Origin: Jeotgalicoccus halotolerans
Lineage (GTDB): Bacteria; Bacillota; Bacilli; Staphylococcales; Salinicoccaceae
NCBI RefSeq assembly: GCF_003387165.1
Contig: NZ_QUMW01000017.1
Span: forward strand, 21,705 to 85,704
DNA length: 64,000 nt
Direction: 5' to 3'
Shown here: piece after piece, positions 8,671 through 17,925 of the stretch
Layout: every line of letters begins with the position of its first letter
Numbering within the stretch: position 1 is the stretch's first letter
Notes under the pieces: model-generated
The model's input: only the letters and a program-made list of their open reading frames with translations
Told to the model about the DNA's origin: nothing
Databases searched by the model: none
Made by a program: the position numbers and the translations under genes

Positions 8671-8690
8671 TATCAGGACTCAATTTTTTT
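8653..8690. terminator. Bidirectional terminator between convergent genes
   Basis: A perfect 38-bp palindrome (8653-8671 with 8672-8690) with seven A/T pairs at the outer ends can terminate both the glycan operon and the converging GNAT-DUF2538-LCP transcript. Stop codons of both flanking genes lie in it. Confidence 0.9.
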
Positions 8691-9114
8691 ATAATTCTTT
8701 CTCCATATATTTATGAGGAATACCTGCATCATCAAATTCATCAGATGAAACATGGTAACCGAGCTTTTCATAAAAGTTAAGCGCATGTACCTGCGCACCT
8801 AGCTTGGCTCGTGTATAGCCGTTTTCTTCTGCATGAATGTGAACGAAGTTCATGAGTGTATGACCGAGGTGCAGACCTCTTGCTATTTTTCTTACAGCCA
8901 TGCGTTCTACTTTGATTAGACCGTCACCCATATCACGGTATCTGACTGTACCGAGTGGGCGGTCATCAAGAGTCAGGAGAATATTCACAGATTCTTTTTC
9001 ATAATCATCGACTTCTAATTCCAGCGGCACGTTTTGTTCTTCAACAAAAACTTCTTTTCTAATTTCCAGACATTGGTTGTAATACTTTGGATCATCAGTT
9101 ATTTTAAGTTCCAT
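8689..9114 (-). CDS. GNAT family N-acetyltransferase
   Basis: A 141-residue acetyltransferase of the GNAT fold. The acetyl-CoA binding loop is ARGLHLGHTLM (motif A, R/QxxGxG/A type), preceded by the strand GLIKVERMAV and followed by KLGAQVHALNFYEKLGYHV, typical of the YjcF/ElaA-like group. The ATG at 9114 was preferred to an upstream start at 9162 because AGGTG sits 5 nt ahead of it and the longer form would overlap the upstream gene. It follows the DUF2538 gene by a few nucleotides and probably shares its transcript with the LCP gene, an arrangement also seen around msrR in staphylococci (from memory). Substrate unknown. Confidence 0.85.
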   Translation of the reverse strand: MELKITDDPKYYNQCLEIRKEVFVEEQNVPLELEVDDYEKESVNILLTLDDRPLGTVRYRDMGDGLIKVERMAVRKIARGLHLGHTLMNFVHIHAEENGYTRAKLGAQVHALNFYEKLGYHVSSDEFDDAGIPHKYMEKEL

Positions 9115-9122
9115 TTCATCAC

Positions 9123-9587
9123 CTACATCGCATTTTTTCTTCGTATAATCGTATACTGCCAAAATACTTTAAGCTGTTCAATATTCCAGTAATCCATACC
9201 GAGTGATAGGGCGGGACGGGTGTTAAATTTAATATTGCTCGCTTCTGCCGCTGCCAGTGCAATGTACTGGATATGCGGCTTTAGCTTTTTAAATTCATCT
9301 GATAACCTGCCGTCATTTTGAATCCAGTCCAGCGGAAAAATATAATCAAAAATATTTACAACTTCATATATTTCAGGAATCGCAGTGATATAACAGGCAG
9401 CATCAACAGAAGGGTTGTTCTGTGATTCCGAAAAATAACTTCTCAGGGATAAATATAATTCTTTATGTTCGTGATTCATATAAAAGTAATCATTTTCAAT
9501 TTTTGGCTGATTATTATTCTTAATCAGTTCTTCCAGATTATCCATCATTTCATGGATATTTGTCACTTTGTCATATGATTTTCTCAA
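9123..9587 (-). CDS. DUF2538 family protein
   Basis: A 154-residue soluble protein that I match to the staphylococcal DUF2538 family by its MNHEHKELYLSLRSYFSES and FDYIFPLDWIQNDGRLSDEF segments and by its position between an LCP gene and a GNAT gene. The likely start is the TTG at 9587 (then RKSYDKV), placed behind a strong GGAGGTGG; a GTG at 9602 lies on the binding site itself and is less likely. No catalytic residues are evident and no biochemical role is known to me. The composition is acidic and aromatic, without membrane segments. Confidence 0.8.
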   Translation of the reverse strand: MRKSYDKVTNIHEMMDNLEELIKNNNQPKIENDYFYMNHEHKELYLSLRSYFSESQNNPSVDAACYITAIPEIYEVVNIFDYIFPLDWIQNDGRLSDEFKKLKPHIQYIALAAAEASNIKFNTRPALSLGMDYWNIEQLKVFWQYTIIRRKNAM

Positions 9588-9606
9588 AACAGCCACCTCC
9601 ACTTAA

Positions 9607-10974
9607 TTAATAATAATAACCATTATTCAGTGAATTGCTATTGCTGCCCTCGTAGTATTCATCTTCTGTTTCTGTACCATCATCATAGTAGCCATCATTC
9701 TGATTGTTGGTACCAGAACCGTCATTGTTATAATTCTCCCCCTGTGCCGGCTCTTCAGTGCTTTCACCCTGAGGTGCCTGGTTGCCCTGATTGAAGTCAC
9801 CTTCTGTCGTATCTTCTAAATCGTTTTCACCTTCGACATCAGATTCTTCGTAATCAAACTCTTCAGTTTCAAAGCCGTCACCGTACGAGCTTTCATAACC
9901 TTCTTCAGCGAAGTAGGGCATTACTTCAGGCTGGTGTTCAGTGAGCATATAATCATCCATATATTCATAAGGTACAAGGTAATCTCCTAATCTCAGCTGC
10001 AGTAAATCGAACGGTTCAGAAGGTTCTATTTCCAGTATAGAGCGTATCGTATTTGAGAGAACAAATAAATGCTCATCATCTGCTCTGTAGAAATAAGCTC
10101 CGTTTCCTTGGTGCCAGTAATCTGTACCGCGCAGCTGGGTGGAATCAAAAGAGATATCGTTAAAAGCGTAATATGAAGCAAGCTGACGGATATCTTTAGA
10201 TGTAAAGTTATGTCTGGTGTTATCCGCGACAACTTTAATTAAATCATCAATTTTACTTAAACCGCCGGATGATTTAACTTTGTTGAGTACAGCTTCCACG
10301 AGTTCCATCTGTCTGTTCCCGCGTCCTAAATCTGAATCGACCCGTCTGCTTCTGACGACAGCAAGCGCTTCTGCACCGCTCAGCTCCTGAACACCTTCAG
10401 AGAGTTTGATTCGGCCGTTGTCATCCTGATTCGGCTCATTCATATCAAAAGGCACATCGAATTCGACTCCGCCTACAGAATCTACAATATCCACTAAGCC
10501 TGCCATATTAATACGAACATAATAATCTACAGGAACATTTAGTAGTCTCTCGACAGCATCCATGGAAGCTGAAGGACCACCGTACATATGAGCGTGATTA
10601 ATCTTATCAAAGTATTCTTCAGTTTTAAGGTAGGCTAGTGTATCTCTTGGGATATTAACTAATTTAACATCATCATTGTTCTTATCAAAGGTTGCAAGTA
10701 TCATGCTGTCGGTGCGGAAATCATCGCCGCCTAAATGTTCTTTTTCGGCACGTGACTCGTTCTCATCAGTACCGAGAATTAAAACTGTAAAGCTGTCTTC
10801 CACTGTAGCGTCTTCTTTTCTTAAGTCCGATCTTTCTTTGTCAGTAGGTTCGTAGGAGCTGCTGACCCCTTCATCAAAAGTATTATAAAGACTGTAAATA
10901 TAAATACCGGCACCAATTAAAATCAGCACCAGGACAATCACAATTGTCCATATTATTTTCTTCATCAATGTCAT
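9607..10974 (-). CDS. msrR: LytR-CpsA-Psr (LCP) family cell wall glycopolymer ligase, MsrR-like
   Basis: A 455-residue membrane-anchored LCP protein. It has an N-terminal helix at ~5-27 (IIWTIVIVLVLILIGAGIYI). The LCP domain at ~58-250 contains VLILGTDENESR, DDFRTDSMILATF, NIPRDTLAYL and VRSRRVDSDLGRGNRQ, which carry the conserved Arg/Asp residues that hold the polyprenyl-pyrophosphate substrate. LCP enzymes attach teichoic acids or capsule to peptidoglycan outside the membrane. The last ~110 residues are acidic and rich in Gly, Asn, Gln and Tyr, apparently disordered. The neighbours DUF2538 and GNAT support the MsrR assignment over other LCP paralogues. It lies between the glycan cluster and the teichoic acid locus, so it is a good candidate ligase for either polymer. 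Confidence 0.85.
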   Translation of the reverse strand: MTLMKKIIWTIVIVLVLILIGAGIYIYSLYNTFDEGVSSSYEPTDKERSDLRKEDATVEDSFTVLILGTDENESRAEKEHLGGDDFRTDSMILATFDKNNDDVKLVNIPRDTLAYLKTEEYFDKINHAHMYGGPSASMDAVERLLNVPVDYYVRINMAGLVDIVDSVGGVEFDVPFDMNEPNQDDNGRIKLSEGVQELSGAEALAVVRSRRVDSDLGRGNRQMELVEAVLNKVKSSGGLSKIDDLIKVVADNTRHNFTSKDIRQLASYYAFNDISFDSTQLRGTDYWHQGNGAYFYRADDEHLFVLSNTIRSILEIEPSEPFDLLQLRLGDYLVPYEYMDDYMLTEHQPEVMPYFAEEGYESSYGDGFETEEFDYEESDVEGENDLEDTTEGDFNQGNQAPQGESTEEPAQGENYNNDGSGTNNQNDGYYDDGTETEDEYYEGSNSNSLNNGYYY

Positions 10975-11015
10975 AGACCCATTTCTAGTTTAGATTTTAA
11001 AATGCATTAACTTCT

Positions 11016-11023
11016 ATTATAAT
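11016..11023. promoter_or_regulatory. Shared palindromic -10 between divergent LCP and GT4 genes
   Basis: ATTATAAT at 11016-11023 reads the same on both strands, so TATAAT is present toward the LCP gene (minus) and toward the GT4 gene at 11074 (plus). The -35 elements are weak on both sides, which lowers confidence. It lies in the 99-bp AT-rich divergent spacer. Confidence 0.35.
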
Positions 11024-11073
11024 GTTAATAAGACATAATTTAAAACAATATATTAAAATACAGAGGGTTGCAA

Positions 11074-12237
11074 ATGAAAAAGGTAACGATGTTCGTGTGG
11101 AATAATTTTGTGAATGATGCAAGGGTGCTGAGAGAAGCATCTGCGTTAGCTGATTTAAATTATACAGTAACAATAATTGCTAAGAAAGAACTGTCTGAAA
11201 TGCATCTTCCTTCCAGTGAGAAAATCAGAAAGGGTGTAGTTGTCAACAGACCTCTGAAATTAGAATTTCCTGAAAAGATAACAGACAAGATTAAATCGTC
11301 TGTTATTACCAAGCATATACCAAATATGCTGCTAATGTTTAAAATGATAATGCTAGGTAGGAAATATAATACAGATGTGTATCATGCACATGACTTGAAT
11401 ACTTTAATTCAGGGAATCGTGAGCGCAAAACTCCGCATTAAGAGAAAGAAATTAATTTATGACTCTCATGAAGTACAGACAAGCCGGACGCATTACAACT
11501 TTGAAAAAATATACAGAATAGAAAAGCTACTGCTTAAATTTGTTGATAAAGTGATTGTAGAGAATGACACACGAGCAGATTACCATAATGATTTATACAG
11601 CAAACGTCCGACGCCTATCCATAACTACTCTGAACTGTATAATATTGAGGAAGTTACCGCTTTTCCTTTGAGAGAAACATATAATATTTCTAGGAATACA
11701 AAAATTGTACTGTATCAGGGCGGTATGCAGGAAGGCAGAGGGCTGTTTAAATTGCTGGAGGCTTTTTCAAATGTAGAAAATGCAGTTCTGTTTATGATTG
11801 GTGATGGTAAAGAAAGACAAAACTTACTTGCTTACCATGAGGAACTTGGACTCGAAAATAAAGTTATTTTTATAGAGCGTGTTCCTTATAGGGATTTAAG
11901 GAAGTATACTAAAGCCGCAGACATAGGCATTCAATTTTTAGAAAACACCAATTTCAATCATTATTCTGCGTCTTCTAATAAGCTGTTCGAATATATTATG
12001 GCACATGTACCGGTAATAGGCTCGAAACTGCCGGAAATAAAACAGGTTATTGAGAATGAAAACGTCGGCTTAACGGTCGAAGAAGGTAATACTGAAGAAT
12101 TGACAAGTGTGTTAAACAAGCTGCTTAATGATGACCAGCTGAGACTAAGTTTAAGAAAGAATACTGAGTCAGCAAAATATAAGTATAATTGGGAAAATGA
12201 AAAAAAAGTATTGAAAGAATTATATACAGAATTTTAA
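11074..12237 (+). CDS. GT4-type glycosyltransferase
   Basis: A 387-residue GT-B enzyme. The N-terminal domain carries FVWNNFVNDARVLREASALA and the VYHAHDLNTL segment typical of GT4. The C-terminal domain has VLYQGGMQEGRGLFKLLEAF, MIGDGKERQNL and SSNKLFEYIMAHVPVIGSKLPEI, where the EX7E region lies. The ATG at 11074 follows CAGAGGG by 6 nt; a TTG at 11068 is too close to that site. It begins a set of sugar-transfer genes beside the teichoic acid locus and may glycosylate the polymer or build another surface glycan. No signal or membrane segments. Confidence 0.8.
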   Translation: MKKVTMFVWNNFVNDARVLREASALADLNYTVTIIAKKELSEMHLPSSEKIRKGVVVNRPLKLEFPEKITDKIKSSVITKHIPNMLLMFKMIMLGRKYNTDVYHAHDLNTLIQGIVSAKLRIKRKKLIYDSHEVQTSRTHYNFEKIYRIEKLLLKFVDKVIVENDTRADYHNDLYSKRPTPIHNYSELYNIEEVTAFPLRETYNISRNTKIVLYQGGMQEGRGLFKLLEAFSNVENAVLFMIGDGKERQNLLAYHEELGLENKVIFIERVPYRDLRKYTKAADIGIQFLENTNFNHYSASSNKLFEYIMAHVPVIGSKLPEIKQVIENENVGLTVEEGNTEELTSVLNKLLNDDQLRLSLRKNTESAKYKYNWENEKKVLKELYTEF

Positions 12238-12238
12238 T

Positions 12239-12267
12239 TTTCATTGCCATGTCAACTTTGATATAAT
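12239..12267 (+). promoter_or_regulatory. Extended -10 promoter upstream of second GT4 gene
   Basis: TATAAT at 12262-12267 is preceded by TGA (extended -10, TGn) and, 17 bp upstream, by a weak -35 TTTCAT (12239-12244). It lies in the 80-bp gap between the two GT4 genes. Confidence 0.45.
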
Positions 12268-12317
12268 TAATAAGTATTTTAAATTGTACTATATAAGAAG
12301 GTAAGTTAAGGTGACTT

Positions 12318-13505
12318 ATGAAAATATTACTGATCACACAAAATTTTTATCCGGAAATAGGTTCCGGGGCAAATAGATTAAAGAATTTGTATATTCAATT
12401 ATCTAAAAGTCACGATGTCGAGGTACTAACCACACCTCCGTCGTATCCTAATGCAAAAATGTATGATGAGGACAAATACTGGAGCAATAAACAAATAGAT
12501 CATTCAAAAGATATAATGAGATTCAAAATGAGAGCGGATAAGCAGAGTAAATCGATGGTATTTCGTTTATTATATTATTTTGAACTTGCTTACAAGGTTC
12601 GCGTGTATGTAAAAAAATATCAGCATCTGTATGATGTTGTGTATGTTACGTCACCAAATATATTTCTCCCATGGGCTGCTTTTTTTCAGAAGAGAAAGAA
12701 AGATGTCCAGCGTATTTTAGAAGTGCGAGATTTATGGCCAGACAGTGTCCGTGATGTTGAGAAGATGAATATCGAGTTATTTTTCCCTATCTTAAAATTC
12801 ATGGAAAAGATGATGTATAAACAATCCGATAAAATAGTTATTAACAATGAAGGGTTTAGAGAATACATAAAACGAATGGTCAAGAATAAACCTGTTTTAT
12901 TTTTACCGAATGCATTTACTGAAAAAGAAACTAGGTTTGAAGATGTTCCTGATGAATTCCAAGTTATCTATACCGGGAATATCGGTTTTGCACAAAGTTA
13001 TGAAAAACTGCAAGAAATGGCTCATAAACTTGAAGAGAATAAAATTAATTTTAAAATTATTGGTTATGGTATGAATGCTCACTTATTCCATTCGTATATT
13101 GAATACAAAGACTTTAAGTATGTAACTTTTGAAGAAGAAAAAACCAGGGAAGAATGTCTGGTTGAAATACGGAATTCAAATATCCAGCTCTCTATTTTAA
13201 AAGACAGTGAGGTATTTCTTAATGTATTACCCGGTAAAGTGATTGATGGCATCGCATCAGGTGTGCCGGTTGTAACAAACTTAGGCGGCTATACAAGTGA
13301 ATTGATTAATGAATACCATGTTGGCTATGCTAAAGAAAAAGCAACAGCTGATGATCTTGCAGATGCAATTAAAAGAATTAAAGAGGATAAAATGTTAGAG
13401 AGTAATATGCGTAATAATTCGAGGAACTTACTTGACTCCCATTTTTTATGGGAAAATAATATAGAGAAATTGGAAAATTTTCTAATTAAAGAAGAGTTTA
13501 AGTAA
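12318..13505 (+). CDS. GT4-type glycosyltransferase (WbuB/WcaI-like)
   Basis: A 395-residue GT-B enzyme. MKILLITQNFYPEIGSGANR with the following TTPPSYPN segment is characteristic of the WbuB-like GT4 group that transfers amino sugars in capsule and O-antigen pathways. Other blocks are VLEVRDLWPDSV (as LEVRDLWPDSVRDV), VIYTGNIGFAQSYEKL and LSILKDSEVFLNVLPGKVIDGIASGVPVV, which covers the donor-binding region. It has its own promoter-like element upstream and a terminator directly behind, so it may be a single-gene unit. The specific sugar is unknown. Confidence 0.8.
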   Translation: MKILLITQNFYPEIGSGANRLKNLYIQLSKSHDVEVLTTPPSYPNAKMYDEDKYWSNKQIDHSKDIMRFKMRADKQSKSMVFRLLYYFELAYKVRVYVKKYQHLYDVVYVTSPNIFLPWAAFFQKRKKDVQRILEVRDLWPDSVRDVEKMNIELFFPILKFMEKMMYKQSDKIVINNEGFREYIKRMVKNKPVLFLPNAFTEKETRFEDVPDEFQVIYTGNIGFAQSYEKLQEMAHKLEENKINFKIIGYGMNAHLFHSYIEYKDFKYVTFEEEKTREECLVEIRNSNIQLSILKDSEVFLNVLPGKVIDGIASGVPVVTNLGGYTSELINEYHVGYAKEKATADDLADAIKRIKEDKMLESNMRNNSRNLLDSHFLWENNIEKLENFLIKEEFK

Positions 13506-13530
13506 TGTTAGAATTGCTTAAGCTCTTTTT
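13492..13530 (+). terminator. Rho-independent terminator
   Basis: Arms 13492-13506 and 13513-13527 form a 15-bp stem with two G-T pairs, followed by T residues. The upstream arm overlaps the stop region of the GT4 gene. Confidence 0.75.
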
Positions 13531-13609
13531 AATTTTATAACAATCGATTTTGATTTAAAATTAGTATATTATAAAGGAAACATATTTATAATTCTTAGGG
13601 GTATTAAAA

Positions 13610-16258
13610 ATGAATGAAATAAGGAATAAACTAATTAAAATGATCCCTCGTAGTATGAGAATTTTAACTCGTAAAGTATATTTACGTGATGTGACAGAAT
13701 ATGAAACTTACTTCTCTATAAATTTAATTTTGAAAAGGTTTTATCATATCAACTTAAAAGAAAAAATAAACGTAATCTTAATAAGCAGTGAACATACTGA
13801 AGTCCTTGATTTTGCTTTGGAAAAAAATATTCTATCTATCAAGTTAACACCTGACATATTATCACAACTAGAAAGTAATTCTTCAATTAATATCACAGTT
13901 GAAGAAAAGCATATGATTATCGAGCAACAAGAAAATATACAGGAAAAAACTTCTTTCGTAAAAGATGGAAATTATTATAATATTTCAGCAAACGGAGTAC
14001 TGCAACTGGAACGTTTATTTTCAGAATATACATTCAATGAATCATATATGTATGCTGATGAAATCCAAACTTCATATGAATGTTTAGAAATTTCTTTCTA
14101 TGATAATTTTAATTTAAACGGATACGGCTTGGCATTGTTATATCCTAATAAAATCATTGCGCTTGATAGTACAAGGGCTGGTACAATACTAAAGACTAAT
14201 GATTTCAAGAATGTTACGATGGGCAGAGCGGCAGTTTATGTTGTTAAAGGTTTTGAAATGACACCGGTGAAACTGAGCATCAATGAAATGAATTTAATCA
14301 CTCAGGAGCATAATCTGAAGTTTTTAAGCGAAAGTCATGAATTATATGCATATATAGAAAATCATGAAATTGAGATGACCGCTGTCAAGGCAGAAGTCAT
14401 CGAAGACAATGTAACGATGAGAATGGCCTACAGTGAAAATTTCGAAATTAAACATTTTGTTGTATCAGATACTGTTTCAGAGGAGGAAACGTTGTTCAAG
14501 GTGAACAGCTCCCGGCCGGGTGAGTTTGAAACGGAAATTCCTTTGAGTACACTGGTCGACAGTTTTTCGCGCAAGAAATTTAAACTGATTACTGTTGGTG
14601 ACGAACCGCTTACACTTCAGCCAAATGTGGGTTACCTGGAAGAATTAGGTTTCGGCGAACGTCTCGTTATTAACTACCAGCACGAAAATATTAAGATGTG
14701 GTTCTATAGAAGAAAGGATACAGCGCTTGGTTTTAAGGTGACGCGGCCCCGCATTCGGAGACAGGTGACCCGAATTGAAGGTTTTAATCTCGAAGGCTTT
14801 ATAAAAGGGCGCGAAAATTTTTCTGGCTGCAGTACTTATATGATTTTTGAAGACCGCTACAGTAAAGAAGCTGTCCAGTTGCTGATTGACGAAGATTTTG
14901 TCATTGATTTAACCAAGCTGGATTTAAAATCAATTAAGAGCAAAGATAAAACTATAATAGACGTGTTTATTGCAATGATTAGCGAAGAAGGGGAAACGGT
15001 ACGGAAAGAAAAAATAAAATATAAATTTTCCGATTATAAAAAAGACAATTATTACGGCAGCCATTCGGAAAAAAGCGGTGAGAGAAATGTCCATTATCAT
15101 TTAATCACGACGACTCCGTTTGATAACCTGAAAATAGAAACATTTACTATCCCGACTGAAATAACAATTCCTGATAACGCTGTGGAGAAAGATTATAATA
15201 CATGGCTGGTCGGAGAACGTTACGATACTGCCCAGGACAACGGCTACGCTTTCTATAAGTATTTAAAAGAAAATACCGATGTCAATGCTTATTATGCAAT
15301 TGAAAGCAGTGCTCTCGATTATGAAAAGATAAAATCGGATCCGCATGTACTGCCTTTCGGTTCAGATAAACATTTTGAAGTTGCACTTAAAGCAGGTGTT
15401 CTGCTTGGCACGCACGACCTTGAAAATCTGCTGCCTTACAAACCTGCGAGAGGCTTTTTCAACTATGAGGATACAGTAAGAGTATTTCTGCAGCATGGTG
15501 TACTCGGCCGTAAAAGAGTAGAGTATCATAAAAAGTATTATGATCTGCCTTTCGACTTATTTATCGTCAGCAGTGATCCTGAAAAATATGATGTTGTCAT
15601 GAGAAAGCTCTGCTATGACGAGGAAGACGTTGCGGTCACCGGACTCGCACGCTTCGACTCGCTTCCCCGGGGTAATAAAACTAAAGACATCCTGCTTATG
15701 CCGACATGGCGGGACTGGATAAATACAGATGAAGCGTTTCTGACGAGCCAGTACTTCCATAATTATAACGGACTGATTCATAACGAACGTCTGATTAAAA
15801 TACTGGAAGATAATGATGTGCAGCTGAACTTTTACCCGCATTACAGAGCACAGATGTATTTTAACGATGAAATATTGAATCCGAGCAGCAATATTAAATT
15901 TATCCAGCTCGGTACGAGAACAGTACAGGAGCTCCTGATTGACCACTCACTGTTAATTACGGATTATTCCAGTGTCAGCTTTGACTTTACGCTGATGAAT
16001 AAGCCGGTCATCTACTATCATTTTGATGTCAGAAAGTTTTTCAGACAGGGAAAACTCCGGCCATTATTCCAAACATTCATCGGAGATATTGCACGGACTG
16101 AAGATGATTTAATCGATTTGATTGAAAGTCAGATTAAGCTCAACTTTAAATCGGAACAGCCTGATATTTCAGGTATATTTAAATATCAGGATCATCATAA
16201 TTCAGAACGGATATATAACAGCGTAAAAGAAAAAATAAAAGGAAGAATAGATTATTAA
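13610..16258 (+). CDS. tagF: TagF-like CDP-glycerol glycerophosphotransferase (teichoic acid polymerase candidate)
   Basis: An 882-residue protein. The C-terminal half (~520-870) is a Glyphos_transf domain: LGTHDLENLL, FLQHGVLGRKRVEYHKKYY, LFIVSSDPEKYDVV, DILLMPTWRDWI, LITDYSSVSFDFTLMNKPVIYYHFD. These include the His and the DYSS acidic motif conserved in TagB/TagF enzymes. The first ~500 residues are not recognisable by eye; they hold beta-rich repeats and may be membrane-binding or regulatory. B. subtilis TagF is 746 residues, so this is longer. QHGVLG replaces the WHGTPLK seen in the window's third family member. It most likely polymerises glycerol phosphate on a lipid primer at the inner membrane face. 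A capsule-type polymerase of the same fold is the alternative. Confidence 0.75.
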   Translation: MNEIRNKLIKMIPRSMRILTRKVYLRDVTEYETYFSINLILKRFYHINLKEKINVILISSEHTEVLDFALEKNILSIKLTPDILSQLESNSSINITVEEKHMIIEQQENIQEKTSFVKDGNYYNISANGVLQLERLFSEYTFNESYMYADEIQTSYECLEISFYDNFNLNGYGLALLYPNKIIALDSTRAGTILKTNDFKNVTMGRAAVYVVKGFEMTPVKLSINEMNLITQEHNLKFLSESHELYAYIENHEIEMTAVKAEVIEDNVTMRMAYSENFEIKHFVVSDTVSEEETLFKVNSSRPGEFETEIPLSTLVDSFSRKKFKLITVGDEPLTLQPNVGYLEELGFGERLVINYQHENIKMWFYRRKDTALGFKVTRPRIRRQVTRIEGFNLEGFIKGRENFSGCSTYMIFEDRYSKEAVQLLIDEDFVIDLTKLDLKSIKSKDKTIIDVFIAMISEEGETVRKEKIKYKFSDYKKDNYYGSHSEKSGERNVHYHLITTTPFDNLKIETFTIPTEITIPDNAVEKDYNTWLVGERYDTAQDNGYAFYKYLKENTDVNAYYAIESSALDYEKIKSDPHVLPFGSDKHFEVALKAGVLLGTHDLENLLPYKPARGFFNYEDTVRVFLQHGVLGRKRVEYHKKYYDLPFDLFIVSSDPEKYDVVMRKLCYDEEDVAVTGLARFDSLPRGNKTKDILLMPTWRDWINTDEAFLTSQYFHNYNGLIHNERLIKILEDNDVQLNFYPHYRAQMYFNDEILNPSSNIKFIQLGTRTVQELLIDHSLLITDYSSVSFDFTLMNKPVIYYHFDVRKFFRQGKLRPLFQTFIGDIARTEDDLIDLIESQIKLNFKSEQPDISGIFKYQDHHNSERIYNSVKEKIKGRIDY

Positions 16259-16294
16259 AAGCAGCCGTCCGGAAGTCCGGACGGCTGCTTTTAA
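16255..16294. terminator. Bidirectional terminator between tagF-like and tagB-like genes
   Basis: An 18-bp GC-rich stem (16255-16272 with 16277-16294, core GCAGCCGTCCGG) with A/T ends. It serves both convergent genes, and the stop codons of both lie within it. Confidence 0.9.
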
Positions 16295-17442
16295 ATACTG
16301 TATATATATTCTATCAATTTTTCGCTCGCCCGGCCGCTGGAGTATTTGTTCCACTGCTTGTTAAAACTTGCGATTTTCTCTAAGTCAAAATCGTTTTCCT
16401 CGAGGGCTGTAATAATATCTGCAGTTTGATAAGCCACCGGTCCCGGCATATAGGTTTCATAGTTGAACCAGATACCGCGGGATTCTTCATATTTCTTTAA
16501 GTCGTATGGAAAAAATATCATCGGCTTGTTTAAAATTGAAAATTCAAAAGGTATCGAGGAATAATCTGTAATGAGCACATCCGCAGCTGCGAGCAGTGAG
16601 TTTATCTCGTATTTTCCGGAAACATCCGTTACGAATTCGCTATTATTAAAACCTGAAAGCTTTACTGCCGGATGAAGTTTTAACAAAAGATGATATTCTC
16701 CGCCGAGCTTTTTTCTCATCAGATCGATATTCAGATGAATTTTGTCTGTATCAAACTGATTGTCACGAAATGTAGGAGCATAGAGCAGCGCTTTTTTGTC
16801 TTTAAGTACAGGCATGGTACTGCGTACTACTTCGGCTTCGGCCTCAATTTTATCCATATTGTAAAAGAAATCGGTTCTCGGCACACCGGTTTTGAGTATC
16901 CGGCTGTCATCAGCACCGAACGCTTCTTTGAAAATATACGCCATTTCATCAGAACTTACCGTTATATGGTGAAAGCGGCTGTATACTTTTTTAAAACGTT
17001 TGTGCGCGCTGTCCGGCCGGTTTTTAATTGTTTTGTCTCTGAATCCGAAATACTTTACAGCTCCGTTAGCATGCCAGACTTGAGTGCATCTTACTGACGG
17101 ACGGAAATTACAGGCAGCGAGCACGATGTGATAGTTATCGACAAAAACATACCGGGCTGTTGCCAGATGATATATTCCCCTTATAAAAGAAAAGGTACTG
17201 CGGGGAGTAAAATCTGTAATGTTTTTTTGGCTGACGGCCTCAAATTGTTTTTTGCAGCGGGGTTCCTTTAAGATAAAAATTTCCGATGAGGTCTGATTTT
17301 TAACTTCCCCGATGACATATTCGATATTGTCGCCGAAGGATGCAAGCATTACCGTTTTATCTTGGAGGGGCAGGAGATTAAATAACTTAAAAACAGTCCC
17401 CGACAGAAGCAGAAAAAACTGGATGACTGCTTCTTTAGCCAT
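16291..17442 (-). CDS. tagB: TagB-like CDP-glycerol glycerophosphotransferase (teichoic acid primase)
   Basis: A 383-residue Glyphos_transf enzyme: VWHANGAVKYFGF, FHHITVSSDEMAYIF, ALLYAPTFRDNQF and VLITDYSSIPFEFSILNKPMIFFPYD, holding the family His and DYSS residues. Its length matches TagB (381 in B. subtilis). TagB adds the first glycerol phosphate to the ManNAc-GlcNAc-PP-undecaprenol linkage unit. The gene directly follows tagD and overlaps it by 8 nt on the minus strand, so substrate supply and primase are coupled. A hydrophobic N-terminus (VIQFFLLLSGTVFKLFNLLPL) probably serves as a membrane contact, as in the family. Confidence 0.85.
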   Translation of the reverse strand: MAKEAVIQFFLLLSGTVFKLFNLLPLQDKTVMLASFGDNIEYVIGEVKNQTSSEIFILKEPRCKKQFEAVSQKNITDFTPRSTFSFIRGIYHLATARYVFVDNYHIVLAACNFRPSVRCTQVWHANGAVKYFGFRDKTIKNRPDSAHKRFKKVYSRFHHITVSSDEMAYIFKEAFGADDSRILKTGVPRTDFFYNMDKIEAEAEVVRSTMPVLKDKKALLYAPTFRDNQFDTDKIHLNIDLMRKKLGGEYHLLLKLHPAVKLSGFNNSEFVTDVSGKYEINSLLAAADVLITDYSSIPFEFSILNKPMIFFPYDLKKYEESRGIWFNYETYMPGPVAYQTADIITALEENDFDLEKIASFNKQWNKYSSGRASEKLIEYIYSI

Positions 17443-17830
17443 TATTGTTTTTCAGCTCATCTTTAATTTTTGTAGTTGATATGCCGCTTGTTCTCGGCAG
17501 ATAGACAACTTCGCAATATTCTTTCAGAAAATCAAATTCACCTTCCCAGTCGCTGCCCATAACAAAAGTATCGATGTTATATTTTTGTACGTCGCCGGTC
17601 TTCTGGCCCCATGTATCTTCGCCGATAACTTCATCGACATATCTGATAGCTTCCAGTATTTGTTTTCTTTCTTCGAATGAATGATAAGCCTCTTTATGTT
17701 TGAGCATATTGAACTCATCGGTTGATACTGCAACGATTAAATAATCTCCGAGCGCCTTGGCGCGTCTCAATATATTTATATGCCCTGTGTGCAGCAGATC
17801 GAATGTACCGTAAGTGATTACTTTTTTCAT
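17435..17830 (-). CDS. tagD: Glycerol-3-phosphate cytidylyltransferase
   Basis: A 131-residue nucleotidyltransferase, almost the length of B. subtilis TagD (129). It has KVITYGTFDLLHTGH with HTGH at 14-17, the WxxxR-like region VMGSDWEGEFDFL and the closing RTSGISTTKIK motif that binds CTP. It makes CDP-glycerol from CTP and glycerol 3-phosphate, the donor used by the three glycerophosphotransferases in this window. A GGAGG site precedes the ATG at 17830. It is transcribed divergently from the gene at 17926 and with tagB. No ribitol-5-phosphate cytidylyltransferase gene is present, which argues for a glycerol-based polymer. Confidence 0.95.
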   Translation of the reverse strand: MKKVITYGTFDLLHTGHINILRRAKALGDYLIVAVSTDEFNMLKHKEAYHSFEERKQILEAIRYVDEVIGEDTWGQKTGDVQKYNIDTFVMGSDWEGEFDFLKEYCEVVYLPRTSGISTTKIKDELKNNNG

Positions 17831-17925
17831 GTTAATTTGCCTCCGTTAAAGCATTATTATACTGTTTTGTAGTATTATGAATTATAGCATAAAATAATTA
17901 TAAAAACTTCGCAGGTGTGGTGGAT

